Shown: positions 44,232 through 53,102, counted from the first letter of the stretch. The stretch: 64,000 nucleotides of DNA from Arthrobacter sp. AFG20 (GCF_002892795.1 NZ_PJMC01000016.1:46638-110637); one strand, 5' to 3'. Made by a program: numbers and translations. Notes: a model not told the origin generated them from the sequence alone.

Positions 44232-45260
44232 TCAGTTGGCGTGCAGGGCGTCGTTCAGTTCCACGGTCTGGCCTTGGCGGGGCAGGACTTCGACTTCACC
44301 CGTGGTGGAGTTGCGGCGGAAGAGCAGGTTCGGCACGCCGGACAGCTCCACAGCCTTGACGATCTTGCTGGTGTCCTCGCCGTCGGCGTCCCTGGGCCCG
44401 GCAACGCGGACGCGGGTGCCTGCCGTGACGTACAGCCCGGCCTCCACCACGGAGTCGTCGCCGATGCTGATGCCGACGCCGGAATTGGCACCCAGCAGGA
44501 CGCGCTGGCCCAGGGACACCTTCTCCTTGCCGCCGCCGGAGAGGGTGCCCATGATCGAGGCGCCGCCGCCGACGTCGGTGCCGTCCCCGGCCACCACACC
44601 GGCGGAAATGCGGCCCTCAACCATCGAGGTCCCCAGCGTGCCGGCGTTGAAGTTCACGAAGCCCTCGTGCATGACGGTGGTCCCGTCGGCGAGGTGGGCA
44701 CCCAGGCGCACGCGGTCGGCGTCGGCGATGCGGACGCCTGTGGGAACGACGTAGTCCACCATCCGCGGGAACTTGTCCACGCCGTAGACGGTAACAGCAC
44801 CGCGCTTGCGCAGCTTGGCGCGGGTCAGTTCGAACCCGTCCACGGCGCACGGGCCGAAGTTGGTCCAGACGACGTTCGGGAGCTTGCCGAAGATGCCGTC
44901 AAGGTTGATGCTGTTGGGCCGGACCAGGCGGTGCGAGAGCAGGTGCAGGCGCAGGTAGGCATCGGCGGTGTCGGCCGGAGCCGCGTCCAGGTTGATCTGG
45001 ACGAACACCACCTTCTGCTCGGTACCGCGGTCGGCGTCGGTGCCGGCGGCTGCGATTTCCGTGAGGGTCTCGTCGGCGTTTTCCACGGCGCGAAGGCTTT
45101 CCGCGGCCACACCGAGGGCAGGGGCGGGGAACCAGGCATCCAGCACGGTGGCTTCGCCGTTCCGCGTGGCGATGGTGGCTACGCCGAATCCATAGGCCGA
45201 ACGGGATTCGTCGGACAGTGTCTGGGCAGCGGGCACGGCGGAAGAAGCGGTTTCAGTCAT
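44232..45260 (-). CDS. dapD: Tetrahydrodipicolinate N-succinyltransferase
   Basis: The 342-residue enzyme succinylates tetrahydrodipicolinate in DAP/lysine synthesis. Actinobacterial DapD type: a long N-terminal domain (RSAYGFGVATIATRNGEATV, LDAWFPAP) and a left-handed beta-helix of hexapeptide repeats from about 180 (GVRIADADRVRLGAHLADGT, TVMHEGFVNFNAGTLGTSMV, EGRISAGVVAGDGTDVGGGA). Divergent from dapE with both promoters in the 140-base spacer. Confidence 0.95.
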   Translation of the reverse strand: MTETASSAVPAAQTLSDESRSAYGFGVATIATRNGEATVLDAWFPAPALGVAAESLRAVENADETLTEIAAAGTDADRGTEQKVVFVQINLDAAPADTADAYLRLHLLSHRLVRPNSINLDGIFGKLPNVVWTNFGPCAVDGFELTRAKLRKRGAVTVYGVDKFPRMVDYVVPTGVRIADADRVRLGAHLADGTTVMHEGFVNFNAGTLGTSMVEGRISAGVVAGDGTDVGGGASIMGTLSGGGKEKVSLGQRVLLGANSGVGISIGDDSVVEAGLYVTAGTRVRVAGPRDADGEDTSKIVKAVELSGVPNLLFRRNSTTGEVEVLPRQGQTVELNDALHAN

Positions 45261-45266
45261 GCGCCA

Positions 45267-45272
45267 AGTCTA
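45267..45272 (-). promoter_or_regulatory. -10 box TAGACT of leaderless dapD
   Basis: On the minus strand TAGACT is followed by TGGCGC (six bases) and the ATG at 45260. Confidence 0.5.
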
Positions 45273-45368
45273 TCGAGACGAGGTGCACGCGCCGAAACCG
45301 GTCGGCACACATCTGAGTCGCATTTGAGGGCGTTCCCGGCGCTGGGAACCCCCTGGGCTGCCTCCCGG

Positions 45369-45395
45369 TTGGGACGGGCAGGCGCGGGATACAGT
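45369..45395 (+). promoter_or_regulatory. Promoter of leaderless dapE
   Basis: TTGGGA (45369-45374) and TACAGT (45390-45395) are separated by 15 bases. The -10 ends six bases before GTG 45402 and three before ATG 45399. No ribosome site is present. Confidence 0.45.
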
Positions 45396-45401
45396 GGGAT
45401 G

Positions 45402-46523
45402 GTGATTGCCGAAACAGCCCCCGTAACCCTTGACCTGCACCAGGACGTGGCACTGCTGACCGCTGCGCTCATCGACATCGAAAGCGTCTCCGGCAACGAG
45501 CGCCAGCTGGCAGACGCCGTCGAGTCGGCACTCCGCCAGCTCCCCGGCTTCGAACTGGTACGTGACGGCGACTCCATCATTGCCCGGACCAACCTCGGCC
45601 GCAGCGAACGGGTCATCCTGGCAGGCCACCTGGACACCGTGCCGCTGCCCGTTACGGAGGACTCGCTGGGAACGGTGCCGTCCACCTGGCCGTCCGGGGT
45701 TCCCGGCGACGGCGTCCTGTACGGCCGCGGCGCCACGGACATGAAAGGCGGCGTTGCGGTCCAGCTTGCACTGGCCGCTTCAATGTTCGACGGCGGGGCG
45801 GAACCGGGCAAGGACGTCACCTTTGTGTTCTACGACCACGAGGAGGTGGAGGCCGTCAAGAGCGGGCTCGGCCGGCTGGTGCGGAACCACGGCAGGCTCC
45901 TCGGCGGCGACTTTGCCATCCTCCTCGAACCGACTGACGGCACCGTGGAGGGCGGCTGCAACGGCACCATGCGGTTCCACGCCACCACCTCCGGCGAGGC
46001 GGCCCACTCCGCCCGCGCCTGGATGGGCCGCAACGCCATCCACGCCGCCGCGCCCATCCTGGAACGCCTCGCGGCATACAGCCCGCAGACCGTGACCGTG
46101 GACGGCCTGGACTACCGCGAAAGCCTGAACGCGGTGAAGATCCACGGCGGCACCGCCGGCAACGTTATCCCGGACCGCTGCGTCGTGGAGATCAACTACC
46201 GCTTCGCCCCGGACAAGACCCCCGACCAGGCAGAAGAGCACGTGCGCGCGCTGCTGGAAGGGTTCGACGTGGTCCGCACTGACAGCGCCGCCGGCGCGCG
46301 CCCGGGACTGAACCACCCTGCCGCCGCATCCTTCGTTGCCGCCGTGGGCGGCGAGCCGAAACCCAAATACGGCTGGACCGACGTCGCGCGCTTCAGCGAA
46401 CTGGGCATCCCGGCGGTGAACTTCGGGCCCGGCGACGCGCTGCTGGCCCACAAGGACAACGAACACGTGGAGGCGGAAGCCGTCCGCACCTGCCTGCGCG
46501 CACTGCAGACGTGGCTGTCCTGA
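45402..46523 (+). CDS. dapE: Succinyl-diaminopimelate desuccinylase
   Basis: The 373-residue M20 metallopeptidase-family enzyme gives L,L-DAP and succinate. Zinc ligands and catalytic residues are visible: LAGHLDTVP (H76, D78), GRGATDMKGG (D113), YDHEEVEA (E147, E148), LLEPTDG and the final AHKDNEHVEAE His. GTG 45402 is chosen because of promoter spacing; ATG at 45399 would add one residue. Divergent from dapD. A clear terminator follows. Confidence 0.94.
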   Translation: MIAETAPVTLDLHQDVALLTAALIDIESVSGNERQLADAVESALRQLPGFELVRDGDSIIARTNLGRSERVILAGHLDTVPLPVTEDSLGTVPSTWPSGVPGDGVLYGRGATDMKGGVAVQLALAASMFDGGAEPGKDVTFVFYDHEEVEAVKSGLGRLVRNHGRLLGGDFAILLEPTDGTVEGGCNGTMRFHATTSGEAAHSARAWMGRNAIHAAAPILERLAAYSPQTVTVDGLDYRESLNAVKIHGGTAGNVIPDRCVVEINYRFAPDKTPDQAEEHVRALLEGFDVVRTDSAAGARPGLNHPAAASFVAAVGGEPKPKYGWTDVARFSELGIPAVNFGPGDALLAHKDNEHVEAEAVRTCLRALQTWLS

Positions 46524-46540
46524 GTATCGGCCGACAAACA

Positions 46541-46576
46541 CGAAGGGTCCGCAGCCGGTTGGCTGCGGACCCTTCG
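46541..46576. terminator. Terminator between dapE and the glutamate operon
   Basis: A 16-bp perfect stem (46541-46556 with 46561-46576) and a GGTT loop, lying between convergent genes. The T-tract is weak on both strands. Confidence 0.8.
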
Positions 46577-46595
46577 CTGTTACTGCCTGCCCTTT

Positions 46596-47435
46596 TTATT
46601 TCACCACGGTGGACACGCCGGCGGTGGGGGCCTTCGCCACTCCGCCGGCGGCCTTCTTGGATCCGCGCCGCTCGATCCAGATGGCCAGCCGGGACACGGC
46701 CAGGTTGATGGCGATGTAGATGGCCGCCGCCACGAAGAAGACCGGGAACAGGAACTGCGGGCCCAGGAAGTCCGCCATCACCTGCACTGCACGCAGCAGT
46801 TCACCATAGGCAACGATGTACCCCAGCGACGTGTCCTTCAGCAGGACCACGAGCTGGGCCACGAGGGACGGCAGCATGCGGCGGACCGCCTGCGGCAGTT
46901 CGATGGTCAGCCGGGACTGGAAGCTGGTCAGGCCGATCGCCAGACCCGCTTCACGCTGGCCGCGGGGGAGGGACTGGATGCCTGCGCGGATGATCTCCGC
47001 GAAGATCGCGGCGTTGTAGAGGACCAGGCCGGCCACCACGGCGATGAACGAGCTGGTGGCGAAGACCAGCAGCACGAACAGCATCATGAGGACCACGGGC
47101 ATGCCGCGCAGGAACTCGAGCACGATCCTGGTGGGAACGCGGATCCAGGCCACATCGGAGATGCGCATCAGGCACAGCAGGAGTCCAAGCGGAAAGGCGA
47201 TGACCGCTGCTATCGCCGCTGCGCTCAGCGTCGCGCCGATGCCGTTGGCGAGGAGTGTCCAGACGTCCGCCTGGCCGAAGATCGCCCAGCGCTGCGCCTG
47301 GAAGATGCCCTGCTGCGCCAGCGTCATGACAGCCCAGGCCAGCAGGGCGGCGATCAGCACGACGCCGATCACGGAGCCGATCAGCGAGACACGGCGGGCC
47401 TTGGGCCCGGGAACGTCGTAGAGAACCGAACTCAT
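46596..47435 (-). CDS. gluD: Glutamate ABC transporter permease GluD-type
   Basis: The 279-residue HisM-type permease has about five to six helices. Polar amino-acid permease signature EIIRAGIQSLPRGQREAGLA, then IGLTSFQSRLTIELPQAVRR. ATG at 47435 overlaps the gluC stop (ATGA). The gene order gluA-B-C-D and the sequence pattern match the glutamate uptake system of Corynebacterium. It is the last gene of the operon. Confidence 0.9.
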   Translation of the reverse strand: MSSVLYDVPGPKARRVSLIGSVIGVVLIAALLAWAVMTLAQQGIFQAQRWAIFGQADVWTLLANGIGATLSAAAIAAVIAFPLGLLLCLMRISDVAWIRVPTRIVLEFLRGMPVVLMMLFVLLVFATSSFIAVVAGLVLYNAAIFAEIIRAGIQSLPRGQREAGLAIGLTSFQSRLTIELPQAVRRMLPSLVAQLVVLLKDTSLGYIVAYGELLRAVQVMADFLGPQFLFPVFFVAAAIYIAINLAVSRLAIWIERRGSKKAAGGVAKAPTAGVSTVVK

Positions 47436-48082
47436 CGGGCGATCGCCACCTTTCGTTCGACCAGGTGGGCAAGGTAGCCCAGCGGCACGGTGATCAGGAG
47501 ATAGAAGATTGCAACCCCCACCAGCACCCACATGACGGCGTCGCCGTGATCGTTGGCAAGCTGCTTGCCGTAGCCGAACAGCTCCAGCACGAAGAAGGCA
47601 CCGGCCACTGAGGAGTTTTTGACGAGCGCGATCAGGATGTTGATCAGGGGCGGAACCACGGTGCGGAGGGCCTGCGGCAAAATGATCAGCGACAGGACCT
47701 GGCTAAACTTCATGCCGATGCTGCGGGCTGCCTCGGCCTGGCCGACGGGAACGCTGTTGACGCCGGAGCGGACCGCCTCGGCGATAAATGCCGAGGTGTA
47801 GGCGCTCAGGGCGATGATCGCTGCGACTTCGAACTGCTGGAAGGTCACACCGAGCCGGGGCAGGACCACCGCCGCGAAAAAGAAGGCGATGGTCAGCGGG
47901 GTGTTACGCACCACCTCCACGTAGGCCATGCTGAAGCCGCGGAGGGCAGCAACAGGGGAGACCCGGGCAGCGGCCAGCAGGGTGCCCACAACCAAAGCAA
48001 TGATGCCGGAAACGGCGGCCAGGAACAGGGTTCTGAGAAAGCCGTCCCAGTATTGGGGGAGGCTTTCAATGATGACGTCCAT
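47432..48082 (-). CDS. gluC: Glutamate ABC transporter permease GluC-type
   Basis: The 216-residue HisM-type permease. The conserved loop is AEAVRSGVNSVPVGQAEAAR and IGMKFSQVLSLIILPQALRT. Separated from gluB by a 97-base spacer containing a 12-bp hairpin, which may lower permease levels relative to binding protein. Confidence 0.9.
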   Translation of the reverse strand: MDVIIESLPQYWDGFLRTLFLAAVSGIIALVVGTLLAAARVSPVAALRGFSMAYVEVVRNTPLTIAFFFAAVVLPRLGVTFQQFEVAAIIALSAYTSAFIAEAVRSGVNSVPVGQAEAARSIGMKFSQVLSLIILPQALRTVVPPLINILIALVKNSSVAGAFFVLELFGYGKQLANDHGDAVMWVLVGVAIFYLLITVPLGYLAHLVERKVAIAR

Positions 48083-48126
48083 AGGATCCTTTAGCTGCGT
48101 TCAGAAGAATGTGCGGAAACGGAAGC

Positions 48127-48170
48127 GGCGGCTACCGGCAGCAGCTGTGGCACAGCCGCCGGTAACCGCC
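48127..48170 (-). terminator. Hairpin between gluB and gluC
   Basis: 12-base arms (48127-48138 and 48159-48170) pair with one G-U wobble around a 20-base loop, which itself can pair. No T-tract. A partial terminator or processing signal is likely. Confidence 0.55.
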
Positions 48171-48179
48171 ACGATCGTT

Positions 48180-49067
48180 CTAGTAGCGGTCGATGGCCGG
48201 AAGTTCCGGTGCGGTCTTAATGACCGCGCCGGCCGTATCTTCCCAGGCCTTCTTGTACGAGCCGTCCTTGGCGAAGCTTTCCAGCTGGTCGTTGATCCAG
48301 TTGCGGAACTCGGTGTCGTCCTTCTTCACGCCGATGCCGTAGGGCTCCTTGGTGAAGGTCTCGTCGGATGCCAGCTTGAACGCATCCGGCTCCTTGTTAA
48401 CGAAGCCTGCCAGGATGACGTTGTCAGTGGTCACCGCTTCAACCTGCTTGTTGCGGAGCGGTTCGAGGCAGGCCGAGTAGGTGGCGGCCGGCACCAGGAC
48501 TGCGCCGTACTTCTCCACGATGGTGGAGGCCGGGGTGGACCCGGTCACAGAGCAGACGTTCTTGCCCTTGACGTCCTCGGGCTTGGTGATGGACGTGTTG
48601 TCCTTGTTCACCATCAGCGCCTGGCCTGCTTCGTAGTACGGGCCGGCGAAGGCGACCTCAGTCTTGCGCTTGTCGTTGATGGTGTAGGTGGCCACGATCA
48701 GGTCCACCTTGCCCTGCTTGATGAACTGCTCGCGGTTGGCGGAGACGGTCTCGACCCATTCAATCTTGTCTGCGGGGACGCCCAGCTTGGCGGCGAGCAG
48801 CTTGCCGATTTCGACGTCGAAACCGACCGGCTTGCCGTCCAGGCCCTTCTGGCCGAACAGCGGCTGGTCGAACTTGGTGCCGATGGTCACCTTGCCGGCC
48901 GAGGCGAGCTTTTCCATGGTGGTGCCTGCAGCGAAGCTGGGCTTCTCGACCGGGGTGGGGTTGGAGCCGGTCCCGGTGCCGCCGCCGCCGCAAGCGCTCA
49001 GGGTCAGAGCGAGGGCCGCGGATGCTGCTGCCAGAAGGGATTTCCTCCGGGTCAAAAATGCCTTCAT
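48180..49067 (-). CDS. gluB: Glutamate-binding lipoprotein GluB-type
   Basis: The 295-residue SBP_bac_3 protein. Basic n-region MKAFLTRRKSLLAAASAALA and lipobox LSAC (Cys at about 26). The mature part shows KVTIGTKFDQPLFGQKGLDG, then PVGFDVEIGKLLAAKLG and VNKEPDAFKLAS, typical of polar amino-acid binding proteins. ATG at 49067 has AAAGGAA upstream. 88 bases downstream of gluA. Confidence 0.92.
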   Translation of the reverse strand: MKAFLTRRKSLLAAASAALALTLSACGGGGTGTGSNPTPVEKPSFAAGTTMEKLASAGKVTIGTKFDQPLFGQKGLDGKPVGFDVEIGKLLAAKLGVPADKIEWVETVSANREQFIKQGKVDLIVATYTINDKRKTEVAFAGPYYEAGQALMVNKDNTSITKPEDVKGKNVCSVTGSTPASTIVEKYGAVLVPAATYSACLEPLRNKQVEAVTTDNVILAGFVNKEPDAFKLASDETFTKEPYGIGVKKDDTEFRNWINDQLESFAKDGSYKKAWEDTAGAVIKTAPELPAIDRY

Positions 49068-49155
49068 GACATTCCTTTCATTGGGCGGCCGCCGGTGACG
49101 GCCTGGGTGCGAACTCGGGTGGTCTTGAAGTGGGTGGGGAGTGCTGGATCGGTTG

Positions 49156-49911
49156 TCAGTGCGTGAGCAGCTTGGACAGGAAGTCCTTGGCGCGGCTGCT
49201 CTGGGGATTGGTGAAGAACTCCTCGGGAGTGGCGTCCTCCACGATTTGTCCGTCAGCCATGAACACCACACGGTCGGCAGCCTTGCGGGCGAAGCCCATC
49301 TCGTGGGTCACCACGATCATGGTCATGCCCTCCTTGGCCAGCTGGATCATGACGTCCAGGACCTCGTTGATCATCTCCGGGTCGAGTGCGGAAGTTGGCT
49401 CGTCGAACAGCATGACCTTGGGCTTCATGGCCAGGGCACGTGCGATGGCCACACGCTGCTGCTGGCCGCCGGAGAGCTGGGCCGGGAGCTTGGGCGCCTG
49501 GTGGCCCACACCCACCCGCTCAAGCAGGGCCATGGCCTCCTTGTCCGCCTCCGCCTTGGCGGTGCCCTTGACCTTGATGGGGCCCAAGGTCACGTTTTCC
49601 AGGATGGTTTTGTGCGCGAACAGGTTGAAGGACTGGAACACCATGCCGACGTCGGCGCGCAGCCGGGCAAGCTCCTTGCCTTCCGCAGGCAGCTGCTTGC
49701 CGTCGATGGCGATGTCGCCGTCGTCGATAGTCTCCAGCCGGTTGATGGCCCGGCACAGGGTGGATTTGCCCGAGCCTGAGGGGCCGATGACCACAACCAC
49801 CTCGCCCTTGCGGACCTGGAGATTGATGTCCTTCAGAACGTGCAGCTGACCGTAATGCTTGTTAACGGCATTCAGGGAGACGAGTGCGTCGCCTGGCAGT
49901 TGAGTAGTCAT
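49156..49911 (-). CDS. gluA: Glutamate ABC transporter ATPase GluA-type
   Basis: The 251-residue polar amino-acid ABC ATPase. Walker A GPSGSGKST, Q-loop VGMVFQSFNLF, signature LSGGQQQRVAIARAL and Walker B VMLFDEPTSALDPEM. ATG at 49911 is preferred because a -10 box TAGATT lies seven bases upstream, so the mRNA would be leaderless; ATG at 49932 is possible. First gene of the operon. Confidence 0.95.
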   Translation of the reverse strand: MTTQLPGDALVSLNAVNKHYGQLHVLKDINLQVRKGEVVVVIGPSGSGKSTLCRAINRLETIDDGDIAIDGKQLPAEGKELARLRADVGMVFQSFNLFAHKTILENVTLGPIKVKGTAKAEADKEAMALLERVGVGHQAPKLPAQLSGGQQQRVAIARALAMKPKVMLFDEPTSALDPEMINEVLDVMIQLAKEGMTMIVVTHEMGFARKAADRVVFMADGQIVEDATPEEFFTNPQSSRAKDFLSKLLTH

Positions 49912-49918
49912 AAGAAAG

Positions 49919-49980
49919 AATCTAGCGAACATTGCTCGGTTATGACCGTAATCACCCCAACTTCCGGTTGATCGTAATTC
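49919..49980 (-). promoter_or_regulatory. gluA promoter with direct repeats
   Basis: On the minus strand the -10 is TAGATT (49919-49924) and a -35-like GGTCAT lies 17 bases upstream. Two similar motifs, AATTACGATCAACCG and GATTACGGTCATAACCG, are arranged as direct repeats over and upstream of the -35. They may bind a regulator. Confidence 0.4.
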
Positions 49981-50005
49981 AAGAGATACCTGCTGGTCAG
50001 CAGGT

Positions 50006-50011
50006 TAGCCT
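50006..50011 (+). promoter_or_regulatory. -10 box TAGCCT of leaderless LOG gene
   Basis: TAGCCT is followed by TGGGGG (six bases) and the ATG at 50018. Confidence 0.45.
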
Positions 50012-50017
50012 TGGGGG

Positions 50018-50803
50018 ATGAGCATCAACGCAGATCCGTCAAAATCAGTACAGCCCCGCCGGAAAGGGCCCCTAGAACTGCGCCGCAAGCAGGCAGCCGT
50101 GGAGATGTCGGATCAGCGGCTCCTCGACACCAAGGGCCCCGGCCACTTCATCCACACCGACCCCTGGCGCGTCATGCGGATCCAGAGCGAGTTCGTGGAA
50201 GGCTTTGGCGCCCTTTCCGACCTGGGCCCGGCGGTCAGCGTTTTCGGCTCTGCGCGCACCAAGCCCGGAAGCGCGTACTACGACATGGGTGTGGAGGTGG
50301 GCCGCAAGCTGGCCGAAGCAGGCGTGGCCGTCATCACCGGCGGCGGCCCTGGCTCGATGGAAGCCGCCAACAGGGGAGCCGTGGAAGGCAACGGCGTCTC
50401 CGTGGGCCTCGGCATCGAGCTGCCTTTCGAGCAGGGCCTGAACCAGTGGGTGGACCTCGGCATCAACTTCCGCTACTTCTTCGCGCGGAAGACCATGTTC
50501 GTGAAGTACGCCCAGGGCTTCATCGTTCTTCCCGGCGGCCTTGGCACCCTGGATGAGCTCTTCGAGGCCATGGTCCTCGTCCAGACGCAGAAGGTGACCT
50601 CGTTCCCGATCGTCCTGCTGGGTGCTGCGTTCTGGGGGCCGATGATCGAATGGATCAAGGGGACCCTGGTGGCTGAGGGAATGGTCTCGGCGAAGGACCT
50701 GGACCTCATCCAGGTAGTGGACAGCCCGGAGGAAGCAGTGAATTTCGTCCTCCACGGCCATGTCCGGGCGCCGTCCTCCGATGGGGACCAGCGCCCCGAG
50801 TAG
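50018..50803 (+). CDS. LOG family protein (TIGR00730)
   Basis: The 261-residue Rossmann-fold protein has GGGPGSME (108-115) and the LOG motif PGGLGTLDE (172-180). LOG proteins hydrolyse cytokinin nucleotides or related nucleoside monophosphates to bases. The first 50 residues are a hydrophilic extension, and the protein is longer than plant-type LOGs. In M. tuberculosis the LOG gene Rv1205 is near dapE, as here. Confidence 0.92.
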   Translation: MSINADPSKSVQPRRKGPLELRRKQAAVEMSDQRLLDTKGPGHFIHTDPWRVMRIQSEFVEGFGALSDLGPAVSVFGSARTKPGSAYYDMGVEVGRKLAEAGVAVITGGGPGSMEAANRGAVEGNGVSVGLGIELPFEQGLNQWVDLGINFRYFFARKTMFVKYAQGFIVLPGGLGTLDELFEAMVLVQTQKVTSFPIVLLGAAFWGPMIEWIKGTLVAEGMVSAKDLDLIQVVDSPEEAVNFVLHGHVRAPSSDGDQRPE

Positions 50804-50882
50804 CAGCCGGCCGGGCACGCCGCCCGGGCAGCAGCCGCCCTACTTAGCGGCAGGCGGGGCTGCGTCTGGCACGATTGGTGGT

Positions 50883-51299
50883 GTGAGTTTCTTCCTCGTT
50901 TTCCTCGCCATCGTCCTGATTGGAGCCACTGCCCTCATCGGGACCGACCTCGGGGCGGGCATGCTGCGGAGGAAACGCACCCGCGCGCCTCGCGCCAGAG
51001 ACGGCTTCAAGGACGGGTTCGATGAACCCGTGGCGTCCCTGCCTCCGGTGCTTCTCCCCGCCGACGCAAAACCGGCAGACGTCGACCATGTCCGGTTTGC
51101 GCTGGGATTGCGGGGTTACCGGATGGACCAGGTGGACCAGGTGCTGGACGACCTGCGGGACCAGCTGGCCGCCAGGAACGCCGAAATAGAGGGCCTCCGG
51201 GAGCAGCTTCGCGCCCGTGCAGAACAATTGACTGCCGCAGAACAAATAGCAGCACAATTGGCCCCCGGCGAACAGACGGCCGCCGAGGACCGGACGTGA
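50883..51299 (+). CDS. DivIVA-domain membrane-anchored protein
   Basis: The 138-residue protein has an N-terminal membrane helix (about 2-25), a basic linker and a DivI1A motif FALGLRGYRMDQVDQVLDDL followed by a coiled coil (DQLAARNAEIEGLREQLRAR). It resembles small actinobacterial DivIVA-like proteins. GTG at 50883 is chosen because it begins the hydrophobic helix. The TGA stop overlaps the GTG of the next gene (GTGA), so both are coupled. Confidence 0.82.
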   Translation: MSFFLVFLAIVLIGATALIGTDLGAGMLRRKRTRAPRARDGFKDGFDEPVASLPPVLLPADAKPADVDHVRFALGLRGYRMDQVDQVLDDLRDQLAARNAEIEGLREQLRARAEQLTAAEQIAAQLAPGEQTAAEDRT

Positions 51300-52672
51300 G
51301 CTCCCCAATGCCGCCTCCGGGCCCCGTGCCGCCAGCAGCCGAGCTCCCGTCGTCGGCTCACGGGACACGGCGGGACGGGGCACGGCGGGACGGGGAACGG
51401 CTGGACGGGACACGGCTGGACGGGACACGGCTGGACAGGGCGTTCCGGGCCGCCGCGGCACGGCTCGGCGGCCGCCTGGCCCGCTGGCCGTGGTGGGCCC
51501 AGGTGGCGGCGGTCTATGTGGCCGCCCGGCTGGTCAGCGCCTGCATCTTCATGTCGGCCGCCCTGCACCAGGGATTCAACCCCTGGTTCCCGGCCAAGCC
51601 CGACTACTGGAACTTCATCAACATCTGGGATGCGCGGTGGTACGAGTCCGTCATGACCGGCGGGTATCCGTCCGAACTGCCGGTGGACGCTGCCGGCAGC
51701 GTGCAGGAGAACACCTGGGCGTTCTATCCGCTGTTTCCGACGCTGGGGCGGATGCTCTCCGCTGCCACGGGCATGGGCCCTGCTGCCGCCCTCATCCTGA
51801 TTGCGATGTGCGCCGGACTGGCGGCCTCGCTGGTGGTCTACAAGCTGTTCCGCACCAAGGCAGCTCACTGGCCGGCCCTGTGGGGCGCCGCGCTCTTCTC
51901 CACCTTCCCTGTCTCGCCGGTGCTCCAGGTGCCTTACGCGGAATCCCTGAACCTCCTGCTGCTGGCCGCTGCGCTGCTGCTGGTGGTCCGGCGGCACTAC
52001 CTGTGGGCCATTCCCGTGGTTCTGGCCATGTGCCTTTCCCGGCCCACGGGTGTTCCGTTTGCGGCGACCATCGGGATCCTGTTCCTGTTCCGTGCCGGTG
52101 AGGCATGGCTCGCGGCGCGGAACCACGGAATGGCCGTCAAGGGGCGCCGGATCCACGGCCGGAACGAACTGTGGTCCCTCGCCGGGCTGACCGCCGTCAG
52201 CGGTGCAGGCGCCCTCGCCTGGCCCGCCATCGCATGGGCGGTCACCGGTGACATCGCTGCGTACACGAAGACCGAGACGGTCTGGCGCGGACACGACCTG
52301 GTGCCCTTCAAACCCTGGTTCGACACCGGCGTCCAGCTGTTCGGGCCAGTGCTGGGGCTCGTGGCACCGTTCGTCTTCGTGGCGGTGTTCGGGCTCTTGA
52401 TGGCCTCGCCCCCGGTGCGTCGGCTGGGAACAGAACTCCGGCTGTGGTGTGTGTGCTACATGGGGTACCTCGTGGTGTTCCTGCATCCACAGACCAGCAC
52501 CTTCCGCATGCTGCTGCCGCTGTTTCCCCTTGCCCTGGCGGCCGCGCTGGTTTCCCGGTCGCGGGCGTACCGTGGCGCGGTGATCACGATGTTTGTCCTG
52601 CTGCAGATCGTGTGGGTGGTGTGGCTCTGGGCGTGGGCGCAACTGCCGGGCGGAGGGGACTATCCGCCGTGA
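51296..52672 (+). CDS. PIG-V-like mannosyltransferase, polytopic
   Basis: The 458-residue integral membrane protein has eight to ten helices and the conserved first extracytoplasmic loop INIWDARWYESVMTGGYP, with the Asp-Ala-Arg-Trp-Tyr pattern of PIG-V/GT-C mannosyltransferases. FYPLFPTLGRM follows. It probably uses polyprenyl-phosphate mannose. The N-terminal 50 residues are cytoplasmic and carry five pentapeptide repeats (G-T/A/E-R-R/L-D). Coupled to the DivIVA-like gene. Confidence 0.82.
   Translation: MSSPMPPPGPVPPAAELPSSAHGTRRDGARRDGERLDGTRLDGTRLDRAFRAAAARLGGRLARWPWWAQVAAVYVAARLVSACIFMSAALHQGFNPWFPAKPDYWNFINIWDARWYESVMTGGYPSELPVDAAGSVQENTWAFYPLFPTLGRMLSAATGMGPAAALILIAMCAGLAASLVVYKLFRTKAAHWPALWGAALFSTFPVSPVLQVPYAESLNLLLLAAALLLVVRRHYLWAIPVVLAMCLSRPTGVPFAATIGILFLFRAGEAWLAARNHGMAVKGRRIHGRNELWSLAGLTAVSGAGALAWPAIAWAVTGDIAAYTKTETVWRGHDLVPFKPWFDTGVQLFGPVLGLVAPFVFVAVFGLLMASPPVRRLGTELRLWCVCYMGYLVVFLHPQTSTFRMLLPLFPLALAAALVSRSRAYRGAVITMFVLLQIVWVVWLWAWAQLPGGGDYPP
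51361..51435 (+). repeat. Coding minisatellite, five 15-bp units
   Basis: Units at 51361, 51376, 51391, 51406 and 51421, each 15 bases, of the form CGGGACACGGCTGGA. The last two are identical and the others differ by one to three bases. They encode GTRRD, GARRD, GERLD, GTRLD, GTRLD. The 15-bp unit keeps the frame whatever the copy number. Confidence 0.9.
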
Positions 52673-52930
52673 CGGGCCGGAGGTTCCCGGATAGGTTTGC
52701 CCAGATCAGCCCGCAGAAGGGCGCAGGAATCCGCACGTGAACGAATTGTCCATCGATTAGCTACAGGCGGGTAATTACAGGATAATAGGTAGTAAGCAAG
52801 GACAAAAAGCATTCGCATTGTTCAGCCATGGCGGCTGCCGAAGGGACCGCCAGAGCGGCATTGTTTTGACTACGCGGACTCAGCCCGGCCGGGCTGCTCG
52901 GTCCTGGGACTACTGGAGGGGATATTCCTC
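52673..52930 (+). other. Spacer before the DUF3117 gene
   Basis: These 258 bases have no gene. They contain an AT-rich block (about 52745-52810), a TTGACT at 52866-52871 that could be a -35, and a perfect 14-base palindrome AGCCCGGCCGGGCT at 52882-52895. Confidence 0.4.
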
Positions 52931-53098
52931 ATGGCGGCTATGAAACCACGCACCGGCGACGGCCCTATGGAAGTAACCAAGGAGGGCCGCAGCCTGATTA
53001 TGCGTGTGCCGCTCGAAGGCGGGGGCCGGCTCGTGGTTGAACTTAATGCCGCAGAGGCGGCCAACCTCAAGGACTGCCTCGTCGGCGTCACCGAATAA
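52931..53098 (+). CDS. DUF3117 family small protein
   Basis: The 55-residue protein begins MAAMKPRTGDGPMEVTKEGR and continues LIMRVPLEGGGRLVVELNAA, which is the almost invariant DUF3117 sequence of actinobacteria (M. tuberculosis Rv1211). A strong GGAGGGGA precedes the ATG. The function is unknown, and it is too short for many gene finders. A perfect terminator follows five bases after the stop. Confidence 0.93.
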   Translation: MAAMKPRTGDGPMEVTKEGRSLIMRVPLEGGGRLVVELNAAEAANLKDCLVGVTE

Positions 53099-53102
53099 GA
53101 GC

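Noticed and set aside
44196..45398. Long N-terminal extension of the dapE frame
   Set aside because: The extension runs antisense through dapD; DapE homologues begin near 45400, where a promoter lies.
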